A stretch of DNA of 64,000 nucleotides from Lacicoccus alkaliphilus DSM 16010 (GCF_900142805.1 NZ_FRCF01000013.1:1-64000), one strand, 5' to 3'; shown: positions 34,134 to 43,123, counted from the stretch's first letter. The notes: a model not told the origin generated them from the sequence alone. Program-made: numbers and translations.

Positions 34134-34435
34134 CTGCCACCGGGGTCCTTCCCCCACTTCTTATCCCATATGAAAAATCATTTCACAATTCCGCCATCAT
34201 TAAGAGGCCCCCCTGGAAAACGCTTAACCCCCGGTGGACATGGATCCGGTCAGTGTGATGACTTGAGCACCAAAAGTCTGTAAATTAGGACTATATGAAA
34301 AGGTGTTGTAATTTGTCACCATCCTCCAGTATCATGGATTGAAGCTGATCAAGGATTAAGGTGAAGATGCATCCGTATAGATTAAAATCATGACGGGGAA
34401 GGCGCTCTCAGAAGGCGCTTTCCCCATCTTTAAGT
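34134..34435. other. Gene-free spacer with a second GC-rich terminator (34394-34432)
   Basis: The stretch between the SDR terminator and the CNNM promoter has no recognisable gene, yet ends in an imperfect GC-rich hairpin GGGGAAGGCGC ... GGCGCTTTCCCC followed by T-rich sequence. A terminator without a gene ahead of it suggests a short untranslated RNA. An 8-codon ORF (ATGCATCCG..., near 34368-34394) sits right before the hairpin behind AAGGTG. I cannot name an RNA family or find a clear promoter. Confidence 0.35.
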
Positions 34436-34505
34436 TCATGATGCCTGATGCATTTCAGGCGCGTTATAGCAAAGTGTCACCAATGTGTCATTCACCGCTT
34501 CCGTT

Positions 34506-34514
34506 TGTTATAAT
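34506..34514 (+). promoter_or_regulatory. Extended -10 promoter of the CNNM/CorC gene
   Basis: TGTTATAAT matches the extended box. GTGTCA at 34485-34490 could be a weak -35 with an 18-base spacer. Confidence 0.55.
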
Positions 34515-34571
34515 TCACCTATAAAATCAAATTTAAAACATGAAAATACACTGACCAAGAAGGAGATCAAC

Positions 34572-35819
34572 TTGACCATTATATTCGTTTCCATAGTCTT
34601 ACTTTTCATAGCTTCAAGTTATTTTTCAGGCAGTGAGACTGCACTCACCGCCACCAACGAAATGAAACTGCAGATGAAGGCACGGAGCGGCGATAAAAAA
34701 GCCGCCCGGCTCCTGAAGCTCGTCAATAATCCGACCGTCTTCATTCCGGGCATTCTGATCGCAAACAACCTGCCGAACATCATACTGCCTTCACTGGTCA
34801 CCATCGTCGCCATCGAGTACGGCTGGAACATCGGCCTCACCACCGCGATACTGACTGTCATGATCATCATCTTCGCTGAAGTGATGCCGAAATCCGTCGC
34901 GGCCGCTTTCCCTGAACGGATTTCCCACTTCGTCTATTACCCGACGATGGCGATCCTTTTCATCCTCCGGCCTTTCATCTTCCTGTTGAACCTGATCACC
35001 AAAACGACGATCAGGCTCCTCGGCAAGGATGACGGGCGGGAGTTGACGATTTCAAGGTCGGACATGCGGGCGATGGTCGACATCGGGCATACTGAAGGGA
35101 CGTTTGAAAACAACGAAGTCTACAGTTTGAAAGGGGTCCTCGATTTCTCGGAACTGAACGTGGCGGACATCCTGCAGACGCCCCGCATCGAGGTCGATGC
35201 ACTCAGTGCGGATATCTCGTATGAAGAGGCCAAGGAAGTCATGCTGCATTCGCGATACAGCCGTTATCCGGTCTACGAAGGCGATCTCGATAACATCATC
35301 GGCGTCTTCCACACGAAGTTCTTTGTCGCCTGGTCGGATCATCCGGAGAAGGCCATCAAGGATTTCTCCGATCTGGATCCGCTCACGGTGTATGAATTCC
35401 AGCCGATAGACCAGGTCTTCAAAAGGATGCTCCAGGAAAATAAACACCTTGCGATCGTGCTCGACGAATATGGCGGCACCGAAGGCATCCTGACGAATGA
35501 GGAACTGATTGAGACCATGATCGGTCAGGAAATCAGGGATGAAACCGATGTGGACGGCATACTGATCAAGAAGCATACGGACGATGAAATCATATGCGAC
35601 AGTAAAATCCCCCTCCACCAGCTGAATAACATGCTGGAAGGGGAAATACCCGAAGGGGAAGACAACCTTGCCGGTTTCATACTCAGCGAACTTGGCTATC
35701 TGCCTGAAGCCGGTGAAACACTGGATTTCTCCAACCTGACGTTCGAAATACTGAAAGTGAGTGACAGAAGAATCGACACTGTGAGAATAATAAGGAATAC
35801 ACATGGGGCGGATGGATGA
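34572..35819 (+). CDS. CNNM/CorC-family membrane protein (DUF21 + CBS pair + CorC_HlyC)
   Basis: 415 residues from TTG 34572, preferred because AAGGAG is directly upstream; the frame is open further upstream without a ribosome site. Residues 1-165 are a DUF21 domain with three or four helices and SSYFSGSETALTATNEMK, typical of the CNNM family. A CBS-domain pair follows (about 190-320, with SRYPVYEGDLDNIIG and DEYGGTEGILTNE). The CorC_HlyC domain ends the protein. Staphylococcal MpfA has this layout and protects against magnesium toxicity, so Mg2+ export is likely. Hemolysin naming is historical. Confidence 0.88.
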   Translation: MTIIFVSIVLLFIASSYFSGSETALTATNEMKLQMKARSGDKKAARLLKLVNNPTVFIPGILIANNLPNIILPSLVTIVAIEYGWNIGLTTAILTVMIIIFAEVMPKSVAAAFPERISHFVYYPTMAILFILRPFIFLLNLITKTTIRLLGKDDGRELTISRSDMRAMVDIGHTEGTFENNEVYSLKGVLDFSELNVADILQTPRIEVDALSADISYEEAKEVMLHSRYSRYPVYEGDLDNIIGVFHTKFFVAWSDHPEKAIKDFSDLDPLTVYEFQPIDQVFKRMLQENKHLAIVLDEYGGTEGILTNEELIETMIGQEIRDETDVDGILIKKHTDDEIICDSKIPLHQLNNMLEGEIPEGEDNLAGFILSELGYLPEAGETLDFSNLTFEILKVSDRRIDTVRIIRNTHGADG

Positions 35820-35839
35820 CGATCACCCACCTCATGAAA

Positions 35840-35872
35840 AAACCGGTCAGAGAATCATTCTCTGACCGGTTT
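35840..35872. terminator. Terminator after the CNNM gene
   Basis: Perfect arms AAACCGGTCAGAGAA (35840-35854) and TTCTCTGACCGGTTT (35858-35872) with a three-base loop. The following T run is short. Confidence 0.85.
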
Positions 35873-35955
35873 CCTTATGTTCAATCCAGATCAATCACGA
35901 CGCTATTGGGTTGGATATCGATTTAAGTTTTTTCAATCGCATATTACACCCGAAA

Positions 35956-36645
35956 TCATCTCCCCTCTTCAAGGCTCCGTCTGATTTTTTCATAGGGGAG
36001 GACTTTGGCATACACGCCGTTCAGAATGCTCAATGTAAAGGCGTTGATTTCTTCGCTCGTGGTTGCCACGCCCTCCTCGACGATCGTCATATGATAACCC
36101 CTGTCGGCACCGTCCCTCACCGTCGTATCAATGCACTCATTCGTCAACACGCCCACCACGACAAGCTGTCTGATACCAAGGTTCCTCAGGACATAGTCGA
36201 TATTCGTACTGTTGAATACGCCGGAAGCGGTCTTGGTGATGATGACCTCATCCCCTTCCGGGGCGATCTCATCCATAAACTCGGCCTCCCTCGTCCCTTT
36301 GACGACATGACAGCCAATCCTTTTGTGGCCGGCACTGCGGTCCCGCCCGTCTCTGGTCAGGGATTCCATCTTTACGTGTATCACTTCCTGACCGGCATTT
36401 CTGAATAAGTCCTGAAGTTTTTTCACCGTCGGCAATACGGTGTCTTCAAGCCGGTCGAAGTAATATGAATACTGCTCATCATCACGGGTGATGTCCTTGA
36501 AGAAGCCATACCCCGGCGCGCAGTCGTAGTACTGCAGATCTATGCAGAGGAGTGCCGCATCCGGACTCCTGTAATCCCCTTCATCAAAATCATCATAAAG
36601 TTCATTTGTTAAATGATCCACATGTCCGTCCTTTTTCCATTCCAT
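35956..36645 (-). CDS. Isochorismatase-family cysteine hydrolase
   Basis: 229 residues with an intact catalytic triad: Asp36 (CIDLQ), Lys138 (ITKTASG) and Cys171 (LTNECIDTT). Relatives hydrolyse N-carbamoylsarcosine, nicotinamide, ureidoacrylate or biuret. The start is ATG 36645, three bases after the stop of the transporter gene. The two are therefore one operon, and the transporter may import the substrate. The N-terminal 30 residues before the core are longer than in nicotinamidases. Confidence 0.85.
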   Translation of the reverse strand: MEWKKDGHVDHLTNELYDDFDEGDYRSPDAALLCIDLQYYDCAPGYGFFKDITRDDEQYSYYFDRLEDTVLPTVKKLQDLFRNAGQEVIHVKMESLTRDGRDRSAGHKRIGCHVVKGTREAEFMDEIAPEGDEVIITKTASGVFNSTNIDYVLRNLGIRQLVVVGVLTNECIDTTVRDGADRGYHMTIVEEGVATTSEEINAFTLSILNGVYAKVLPYEKIRRSLEEGR

Positions 36646-36646
36646 T

Positions 36647-38056
36647 CTAGATCGGCCCCCATTCAATCAGCACACTGACGACGAGGAAGATCCAGCTCAC
36701 GAGGAAAACCAGTATGGTGAACGGGAATATATAGCGCAGCCATCTGCCGTACGGGACTCTGCACAATCCCAGCATCGCCATCAGCCCGCCAAGGGTCGGT
36801 GTAATGATGTTCGCCGCACCGTCCCCGACCTGGAAAGCCAGGATCGTCGTCTGGCGGGTGATGCCGATCATATCCCCCACGGGGATCATGATCGGCAGTG
36901 TAACAAGCGCCTGTCCGCTTCCGCCCGGAATGAATACATTGATCACGGCCTGGGCGATTGACATGAAGATGGCTGCAAGCATCGTCGGCAACACTTCCAG
37001 GACAGTGACGAAACCGTAGGCGATCGTATCGGTGATGTTACCGTGGGTCATGACGATCTGGATGGCCTGAGCGGCCCCGATGAGCATTGCCGCGAGCGCA
37101 CTCGGCTCGAGTGCCTTCGAAAAGGTTTCTGCAATCTGGCTGCCATTCATTTTGGCGATGAGACCGTTCACGATACCAATCATTAAAAATATTGCAGATA
37201 TTTCATTGATATACCAATCTGCGGTAAAAACACCGGTGAGCATGATGCTCACCCCGACCAGGAAGACGATCAGCATGGCAATGTCGCGTTTTCTCATACG
37301 GTATGACTCCAATGGCTGGTTCAGTCCCATCCCTTCCGTCGAAATGCCTTCACTTAGGCTTTTCTCCTCATCCTCCAGAATCTTTTTGAAGTATCGGATG
37401 TTATAGGCAGCGAGTAAAGACAGGACCGTGATCACCAGTATGGTTCTGAGCCCCCACCCTGAAAATATCTGCATTTCTGCGATGGTATGGCCGACCCCGA
37501 TCGTATAAGGGTTGAATGGAGACAGACCGAAACCGACGGATATGCCGCCGATCGCTATACCCGCCCCGAGCATGACATCACCGCGTATCGCAAGACTCAG
37601 GATGATGGCGATGGGAACAAGTGCGATATTGTTCTCATAGCCGACAAATATACCGAGCAGGCCGTAGACGAATGTCATGATGATGACGATCAGATATCTC
37701 CGCCTGAGTCCGAGCTTTTTCACAAAAGTGCCTACCGTATTCTCGAGCATCCCGGTTTTGTCCAAAACCCCGAACATCATGGCCGCCGCAAAAACAATGA
37801 AGACGATTTCTGCGATTTCCTGAAAACCTTCAGGAAAGGCAGTGAAGATATCCATGATGCCGGCCGGATTCCTTTCGGTCAGTTCGAAAGTGCCGGGCAC
37901 TGTACGTGTAGTATCATCAACCTCTTCCCTCTCATAGGCCCCTGCCGGTATTATGTAAGTCAGGGCAGCAGCCAAAATGACGATGTAAAATAATAATGCG
38001 AGCGGATGCGGTATTTTTTCCAGCCAACTTTTCTTCTTCTCCTTGTTTTCTTCCAT
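36647..38056 (-). CDS. YfcC-family (DcuC-related) organic/amino acid permease
   Basis: About 469 residues with 11-12 membrane helices. IPHPLALLFYIVILAAALTYIIPAGAYER at the start and SGQALVTLPIMIPVGD near the end identify the YfcC family. The substrate class is unresolved: C4-dicarboxylates, or basic amino acids by homology. The ATG at 38056 is preferred over GTG 38065 because AAGGG is about 11 bases upstream; the GTG is against that site. It is the first gene of an operon with the cysteine hydrolase and has an unusually long leader. Confidence 0.8.
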   Translation of the reverse strand: MEENKEKKKSWLEKIPHPLALLFYIVILAAALTYIIPAGAYEREEVDDTTRTVPGTFELTERNPAGIMDIFTAFPEGFQEIAEIVFIVFAAAMMFGVLDKTGMLENTVGTFVKKLGLRRRYLIVIIMTFVYGLLGIFVGYENNIALVPIAIILSLAIRGDVMLGAGIAIGGISVGFGLSPFNPYTIGVGHTIAEMQIFSGWGLRTILVITVLSLLAAYNIRYFKKILEDEEKSLSEGISTEGMGLNQPLESYRMRKRDIAMLIVFLVGVSIMLTGVFTADWYINEISAIFLMIGIVNGLIAKMNGSQIAETFSKALEPSALAAMLIGAAQAIQIVMTHGNITDTIAYGFVTVLEVLPTMLAAIFMSIAQAVINVFIPGGSGQALVTLPIMIPVGDMIGITRQTTILAFQVGDGAANIITPTLGGLMAMLGLCRVPYGRWLRYIFPFTILVFLVSWIFLVVSVLIEWGPI

Positions 38057-38065
38057 CTTTTTCAC

Positions 38066-38296
38066 GACCCTTATCTAATTTTTCTTACAGCGTTAAAAGA
38101 TGTTGCGAACTTCCTGGATAAGCGTTGCAGTATGGCTTCCCACTGTAATTTAATATGCCTCCTTTCACCCGGAACATGGTGTGGCAGATCCGCAATATAA
38201 AGCGCTTTCATAATGATCGGTTGCATCATCACTTTTATGATGATTTCCAGCAAAGCTTCTTTCTTACGATGCACAAGCAGAAATAAGTTCACCTCT
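38066..38296 (-). promoter_or_regulatory. Long 5' leader of the YfcC operon with possible small ORFs
   Basis: From the -10 to the start codon is about 240 bases. The leader contains an AAAGGAGG site near 38170 followed by a possible 16-codon ORF starting at GTG (about 38142) and ending in TAA near 38092. A 74-codon open frame also runs through it (GTG 38292 to 38071) but has no ribosome site of its own. No riboswitch fold is recognisable by eye. Confidence 0.4.
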
Positions 38297-38326
38297 ATTA
38301 TGAAGTTTTTTTGTGTAAAATGTCAA
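38297..38326 (-). promoter_or_regulatory. SigA promoter of the YfcC operon
   Basis: On the minus strand TTGACA (38321-38326), 18 bases, CATAAT (38297-38302). Confidence 0.7.
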
Positions 38327-38356
38327 TGATATTTTGGACGGCCTGCGCCCCATATA

Positions 38357-38400
38357 AAACGCCCGGCTTCGAGTGGGTGTCCTCTCGAAACCGGGCGTTC
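38357..38400 (-). terminator. Terminator of the hydroxyacid dehydrogenase gene
   Basis: AACGCCCGG...TTCGAG pairs with CTCGAA...CCGGGCGTT with one mismatch around a loop. It lies just downstream of the stop at 38415 on the minus strand. Confidence 0.75.
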
Positions 38401-38414
38401 ATCCTTGGAATCAT

Positions 38415-39386
38415 TCAAACATGCACACCGTTCACGATCTGCGCACCTTTATAGTTGCCGTCGAAGAAGTATTTGACGTTCATCGCGCTTTCAAACGAGG
38501 CTTCCCTCACCGCTTCTTCGGAATAGAATGCGATGTGCGGTGTCAGGATGATATTGTCATGATCCATGAACGGATGTGTGCTGAGGTCGGGGTCCTCTTC
38601 CGACAGTACGTCTGCAGCGTAGTATTGGATCTTCCCCGACTCGACTCCCCCTGTGATCGCCGCCTCATCGACCAGCTGCCCTCTGGCCGAGTTGATCAGC
38701 ATGACGCCGTCTTTCATTTTGGCGATGTTTCTGCTGTTGATGATCTGTCCGGTGTCTTTGGTGACCGGCAGGTGCAGGCTCAGTATATCCGCTTCAGCGA
38801 GTACTGCTTCAAAGCTCTTCATATCCGTATCATACTCTGCCTTCACTTCTGCCACATCGACGAACGGGTCATAGGCGATGAGCCGTACGCCGAAAGGTTT
38901 CAGCCTTTTGGCAACCAGCCTCGGGATGTTGCCGAATCCAAGCAGCCCGATGGTCAACGTATCAAAGCGGCGCATGCCCGGGAAGGCATCGAATGCCCAC
39001 TGCCTGTCTTCTTTGACCAGGCTGTGGAAGGCGCTGATCCTGTGGTTCAGGTTCAGCATCATGCCGACCGTGTAATCGGCGACTTCCCTGATGCAGTATT
39101 TGGATATATGCGAAACTGCAATGCCTTTCGATTTGGCATGATCCACATCCGCATAATTGAAGCCGATCGTGCCGAAGGCGATCAACTTCAATTTCGGCAG
39201 CGCATCGATGACCCTTCTGGTGAACGGTTCATATTCACATATCACGGCATCTGCATCCCTGCAGTTTTCAATCAGTTCATCTTCAGTGGATGACGGGGCT
39301 TCAATGATTTCGAATCCGTCACCGAAAACCTCTTTTTCTATTTCAAGTGCACCGGGGAAATCAAAGGTGCGGACGACTTTAATCAC
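38415..39386 (-). CDS. D-2-hydroxyacid dehydrogenase family protein (CtBP-like)
   Basis: 323 residues of the D-isomer-specific 2-hydroxyacid dehydrogenase fold. The NAD motif is GLLGFGNIPRLVAKRL, with Pro in place of the usual Gly at the third position. The catalytic Arg is in LINSARGQLVDEAA and His in LTPHIAFYSEEA. This last motif is typical of the C-terminal-binding-protein-like subfamily rather than of SerA or LdhA. It starts with GTG behind AAGGAGG. It follows the YjiH gene by 28 bases and is probably cotranscribed, so the pair may import and process a hydroxy- or keto-acid. Confidence 0.87.
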   Translation of the reverse strand: MIKVVRTFDFPGALEIEKEVFGDGFEIIEAPSSTEDELIENCRDADAVICEYEPFTRRVIDALPKLKLIAFGTIGFNYADVDHAKSKGIAVSHISKYCIREVADYTVGMMLNLNHRISAFHSLVKEDRQWAFDAFPGMRRFDTLTIGLLGFGNIPRLVAKRLKPFGVRLIAYDPFVDVAEVKAEYDTDMKSFEAVLAEADILSLHLPVTKDTGQIINSRNIAKMKDGVMLINSARGQLVDEAAITGGVESGKIQYYAADVLSEEDPDLSTHPFMDHDNIILTPHIAFYSEEAVREASFESAMNVKYFFDGNYKGAQIVNGVHV

Positions 39387-39413
39387 GTGTGTTCCTCCTT
39401 GCGGCTTCAGCCC

Positions 39414-40778
39414 TTAGTATATGATGTGTGCAATGATCGCAATGATCGGCATCGCGATGATCGTCCTCTGTATGAATATGACCAGCAGCTTCCAGAAATT
39501 CGCCGGCATTTTAGAAATGATGATCAGTGTCGCCATCTCCGTCAGATAGATGATCTGAACGAGTGACAGGGCTGCGATGAAGAAGCGTGTGATTTCCGCT
39601 TCGATGCCCGTGGCGAGCACTGCAGGTATGAACATATCGATGAATCCTGTGATCGTCGCCGGTGCCGCAGCTTCCGCTTCAGGGATGCGCAGGAATTCAA
39701 GCACATATACCATCGGCTGCGAAATGATGTTGAAGACAGGCGTGAATTCCGCAATGATCAGTGCAATCGTACCGATGGCCATGACCTGGGGAATCAACAC
39801 GAATGAAATATCGACGAACACCTCATACCCCTGCTTCAGCTGTTTTTTGAACGAGCCGGATTTTTCTGCACGCCTCACGGCCTGCTCCAGTGCCCATTTG
39901 AAGACTGATTTATTTTCAGGTATCGTTTCATCGTAAGGGTCTGCCACTGCATAAGTATCTGGGATCCTCGATACCGGCGGGATTCTCGGGATGATCATGG
40001 CACAGATGATGCCTGTGATGACGATCGTCAGATAAAGCAGCGGGAATACGTGGTCGACTTCAAGCATACCCGCGATGACAAGACAGAACGGCAGTGACAC
40101 TGCCGAGAAGTTGGTCGCGATCGCCACCGCTTCCCTTCCCGTATAATACCCGCGGTTATATTGTTCCCGCGTCAGTACGACACCGACGTTGACGTTCCCG
40201 ATCCAAGATGCAAGGAGATCGATGGCCGAGCGGCCCGGCAATGTGAACATCGGTTTGATCAGCTTCCTGAGCAGCGTGCCGGTGAACTCCATGATGCCGA
40301 AGTTGATCAGGTACGGCATCAGGAAGGAAGCGACAAGGAACCACATGATCAATGTCGTGAGAAGCCCGAGCATCGTGCCGCCCGTGACTTCGGAATAAAC
40401 CGCTTCGATGCCGGATTCGAAGTATGTCATGAGGACGGCTGCCATCCCTATCACCCTGATGATCAGCCATAACAAAGTCGTATTGAACAACCCGTTCAAC
40501 ATTTCGGATGAAGTGATGAACCTGGGTTTGAAGAAATACGTGATGACGGATAGGATGGTTGAAATGATGATGACGATGGTGATGACTTCAGGCAGGAAAC
40601 CGGAAAACAGGTCGATGAAGAATTCGGTGATGACGCCGAGCAGGATATTGAAATTCCCATCCCCGTCTATGACCGGCACCAGGAATATGAGAATTCCGAA
40701 CAGTGACGGGATCAGGAATTTCAACAGGTTCTTCCTTGTCATCCTGACTTCTTCAGGTGTGTTTTTATGTTCTTCCAA
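39414..40778 (-). CDS. YjiH-family membrane transporter (nucleoside-recognition/Gate domain)
   Basis: About 454 residues and 10-11 helices. The Gate (nucleoside recognition) domain is seen twice, with LPGRSAIDLLASWIGNVNVGVV central and the matching AAAPATITGFIDMFIPAVL late. TTG at 40778 is taken as the start because GGAGG is 8 bases upstream; the ATG at 40793 is part of that GGAGG-containing sequence. Substrates of this family are not established. It is the first gene of a two-gene operon with the dehydrogenase. Confidence 0.82.
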   Translation of the reverse strand: MEEHKNTPEEVRMTRKNLLKFLIPSLFGILIFLVPVIDGDGNFNILLGVITEFFIDLFSGFLPEVITIVIIISTILSVITYFFKPRFITSSEMLNGLFNTTLLWLIIRVIGMAAVLMTYFESGIEAVYSEVTGGTMLGLLTTLIMWFLVASFLMPYLINFGIMEFTGTLLRKLIKPMFTLPGRSAIDLLASWIGNVNVGVVLTREQYNRGYYTGREAVAIATNFSAVSLPFCLVIAGMLEVDHVFPLLYLTIVITGIICAMIIPRIPPVSRIPDTYAVADPYDETIPENKSVFKWALEQAVRRAEKSGSFKKQLKQGYEVFVDISFVLIPQVMAIGTIALIIAEFTPVFNIISQPMVYVLEFLRIPEAEAAAPATITGFIDMFIPAVLATGIEAEITRFFIAALSLVQIIYLTEMATLIIISKMPANFWKLLVIFIQRTIIAMPIIAIIAHIIY

Positions 40779-40807
40779 TGGGGGTCCCTCCATTCATATG
40801 TACTCAG

Positions 40808-40866
40808 GATATTGAGTGTTATACAATTTTATTAAAAATACTTTATAATTATACACCCTCAATATC
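40808..40866. promoter_or_regulatory. Inverted repeat flanking the YjiH promoter -10
   Basis: GATATTGAG (40808-40816) and CTCAATATC (40858-40866) are perfect 9-base arms, and similarity extends inwards (GTGTTATA against TATACACC). The right arm lies in the promoter spacer and the left arm downstream of the -10. This is the shape of a repressor loop or paired operator. Confidence 0.5.
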
Positions 40867-40876
40867 AATTAGGCAA
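40848..40876 (-). promoter_or_regulatory. SigA promoter of the YjiH operon
   Basis: On the minus strand TTGCCT (40871-40876), 17 bases, TATAAT (40848-40853). Confidence 0.7.
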
Positions 40877-40905
40877 TCGGAATTTCACGCAAACTTTCCG
40901 TCAAC

Positions 40906-40934
40906 TTGTCTAGTTTTGTTCATTACGGTAAGAT
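40906..40934 (+). promoter_or_regulatory. Possible promoter of the YkvI-like gene
   Basis: TTGTCT (40906-40911), 17 bases, TAAGAT (40929-40934). The leader to ATG 41106 would be about 165 bases and nothing closer was convincing. Confidence 0.4.
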
Positions 40935-41105
40935 ATACAAGTGTGAAATATTCCAAATTATATAAAATCTTCGGGGAGGGTTGAATTTAATTCGTAAGAT
41001 GACGCTGGTGGTTTCAAGTTTCTTACAGTTTGTAAGCGTTGTCAATAAATAACGGAGTTTTGGATATTTCAAATTAAATCAATAATTCAAATGGAGAGTG
41101 TTAAG

Positions 41106-42176
41106 ATGAAGAACACCTTAAGAGTCGCCGGCGTATACATCGGGGCCATCATTGGGGCCGGCTACGCTTCAGGACAGGAAGTGCTCCAATTCTTTACAAG
41201 TTCGGGCTGGATCGGCACCATCGGTGCCGTCATCACCATGATCCTCTACCCCCTGCTTGGATATTACCTGATAGTGCTCGGGGATAAATGGAAGGCAACA
41301 TCCCATAAAAAGGCACTTTATAAAATTACGGGCAAATACATCAGCCCGGTCATAGACATTTTGATCGTATTCTTTTTATTCGGTGTGGCGGTCGTGATGG
41401 TGGCAGGCGCAGGATCACTCGTCTCCCAGCAGTTCGGCATCCCTGCCATCATCGGCAATGTCACCTTGACGCTCCTCGTCATGCTGGTGATGACGCTCGG
41501 ATTGAACAGGATCGTCACGGTCATCAGCTGGATCACACCATTCGCGTTCCTGCTGATCATCATCATTGCGATCTACTCTTTTGCAACAAGCAGTACGGAA
41601 ATGGCCACTTTGGAAAGCGTGGCGACACAGCAGCTGTCCGCTTCACCCCACTGGTTCCTGAGCGCGCTGCTCCATGTCTCGTTCAATATCGTCATCGCCT
41701 TCGGCATCATCATGATGATCGGGGCGAGCGAAAAAGATAAAGTGGCGGCAAAACGCGGGGCGGTGCTCGGCGGTTTCACACTCGGCCTCATCGCGTTGAT
41801 CATCAACCTGGCAGTATATGCCAACATCGATATACTGCAGTATGCTGAAATGCCGATGCTGCTGCTTGCGACTGAATTCAGCCCTGTCATCGGCGTACTG
41901 ATGAGCGTCGCCCTGTTCGGGATGATCTTGAGCACTGCGGTGCCGTGCCTCTATACAGTCGGCGCCCGCTTCATACCGGCTGATACACGCAACTTCAAGA
42001 TCGGTGCGGTCGTTCTGAGCCTCGCCGCGTTCTCGCTCAGCTTCGTCGGATTCACACAACTTGTGAACTTCGTCTATCCACTGCAGGGTTATGTAGGGTT
42101 CGTGCTCCTTGCCGGACTGCTTGTGAATGTGTTCAGGACAAAGATCCAAGCACGTGCACTCGCAGAACAGAGATGA
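41106..42176 (+). CDS. YkvI-family membrane transporter
   Basis: About 356 residues and 10 helices, APC-like fold. VAGVYIGAIIGAGYASGQEVLQFF at the N-terminus is the family mark, resembling the sodium- and substrate-binding first helix of amino-acid transporters. The ATG at 41106 is preferred for GGAGAG at 41093-41098. An amino acid or organic cation substrate is inferred only from fold. It stands alone and ends in a strong terminator. Confidence 0.82.
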   Translation: MKNTLRVAGVYIGAIIGAGYASGQEVLQFFTSSGWIGTIGAVITMILYPLLGYYLIVLGDKWKATSHKKALYKITGKYISPVIDILIVFFLFGVAVVMVAGAGSLVSQQFGIPAIIGNVTLTLLVMLVMTLGLNRIVTVISWITPFAFLLIIIIAIYSFATSSTEMATLESVATQQLSASPHWFLSALLHVSFNIVIAFGIIMMIGASEKDKVAAKRGAVLGGFTLGLIALIINLAVYANIDILQYAEMPMLLLATEFSPVIGVLMSVALFGMILSTAVPCLYTVGARFIPADTRNFKIGAVVLSLAAFSLSFVGFTQLVNFVYPLQGYVGFVLLAGLLVNVFRTKIQARALAEQR

Positions 42177-42183
42177 TTTTATA

Positions 42184-42218
42184 AAGAGGATGTCCCAGTA
42201 TTTCCGGGACATCCTCTT
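42184..42218. terminator. Terminator between the YkvI-like gene and the convergent SDR
   Basis: Perfect arms AAGAGGATGTCCC (42184-42196) and GGGACATCCTCTT (42206-42218). Confidence 0.85.
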
Positions 42219-42241
42219 ATTGTATTAATTTTTGGTTCCAT

Positions 42242-42985
42242 TCACATCTGCTGAATCAGACCGCCGTCGGCGACGAATTCAGTCCCGGTCGAATAGCTTG
42301 ACTCATCGGACGCCAGGTACAGTACAAGGTTGGTGATTTCTATCGGTTCAGCGATCCGCTTCATCGGGATCATCTTCTCCATTTCCTTGACCAGTTCCCT
42401 CACGTCCTCCTGCTCGGTCATCGGTGTCCGGATCGTTCCGGGATGCACCGAATTCACACGGATGTTATGGGGCGCAAATTCCACTGCAGCCGCCTTTGTC
42501 AGCCCCCGGACTGCAAACTTCGATGCAGTGTAGGCACTATTGTTGTTACTTCCCACGATTCCCGCGATTGAAGAAATATTGACGATCGAGCCGCTCTCCG
42601 CCTTCTTCATGGACGGGAACACATATTTCATGCCGAGGAACACCCCGTCCTGGTTGATTGAAGTCGTCTGTCTGAAATCTTCCAGAGATGTGTCTTCAAT
42701 CGATTTTGATACCACGATGCCTGCATTATTCACCAGAATATTAATCGGCCCAAAATGTTCCTCCGTCTCCTCGACAAGTTTCTTCCAATTCTCTTCATCC
42801 GTGACATCCAGTTCGATGAATTTGGCCTGATCCCCCAGTTCTTCAGCGGTGTCCTTGCCTTTCGACGTACTTAAATCAGCAATGACGACTTTCGCACCTT
42901 CGGCGGTGAATGTTTTAGCATGCACTTTTCCCATCCCGCCGGCACCGCCTGTAATCACTGCAACTTTACCATCCAATCTTCCCAT
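42242..42985 (-). CDS. Short-chain dehydrogenase/reductase (classical SDR)
   Basis: 247 residues with TGGAGGMGKVHA as the cofactor loop, NNAG, catalytic SSIAG and YTASK, and a GTEFVADGG end. Residue Asp in VVIADLS points to NAD. It resembles 3-alpha-hydroxysteroid and glucose 1-dehydrogenases, but no substrate is shown. It is divergent from a TetR gene that probably controls it. Confidence 0.9.
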   Translation of the reverse strand: MGRLDGKVAVITGGAGGMGKVHAKTFTAEGAKVVIADLSTSKGKDTAEELGDQAKFIELDVTDEENWKKLVEETEEHFGPINILVNNAGIVVSKSIEDTSLEDFRQTTSINQDGVFLGMKYVFPSMKKAESGSIVNISSIAGIVGSNNNSAYTASKFAVRGLTKAAAVEFAPHNIRVNSVHPGTIRTPMTEQEDVRELVKEMEKMIPMKRIAEPIEITNLVLYLASDESSYSTGTEFVADGGLIQQM

Positions 42986-43012
42986 TTTTATTCCCCCTTG
43001 TTTAATGATGAA

Positions 43013-43042
43013 TTGTAATTATACTTGCAAGTTTATTATAAT
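43013..43042 (+). promoter_or_regulatory. Promoter of the TetR gene with a palindromic operator
   Basis: TTGTAA (43013-43018), 18 bases, TATAAT (43037-43042). The perfect palindrome ACTTGCAAGT (43023-43032) occupies the spacer, so binding there would block the regulator and probably the divergent SDR promoter. Confidence 0.55.
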
Positions 43043-43123
43043 GGAAAGTAATCAAACATTTCATGTAAGCGCATTCATTTATGGACATTCATCATCAATA
43101 TGTAAAATAAAAAGGGGGAGGAC

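Noticed and set aside
38373-39293. A 306-codon plus-strand frame opposite the hydroxyacid dehydrogenase
   Set aside because: The minus-strand gene carries NAD and catalytic motifs; the plus frame is a shadow that begins in the terminator.
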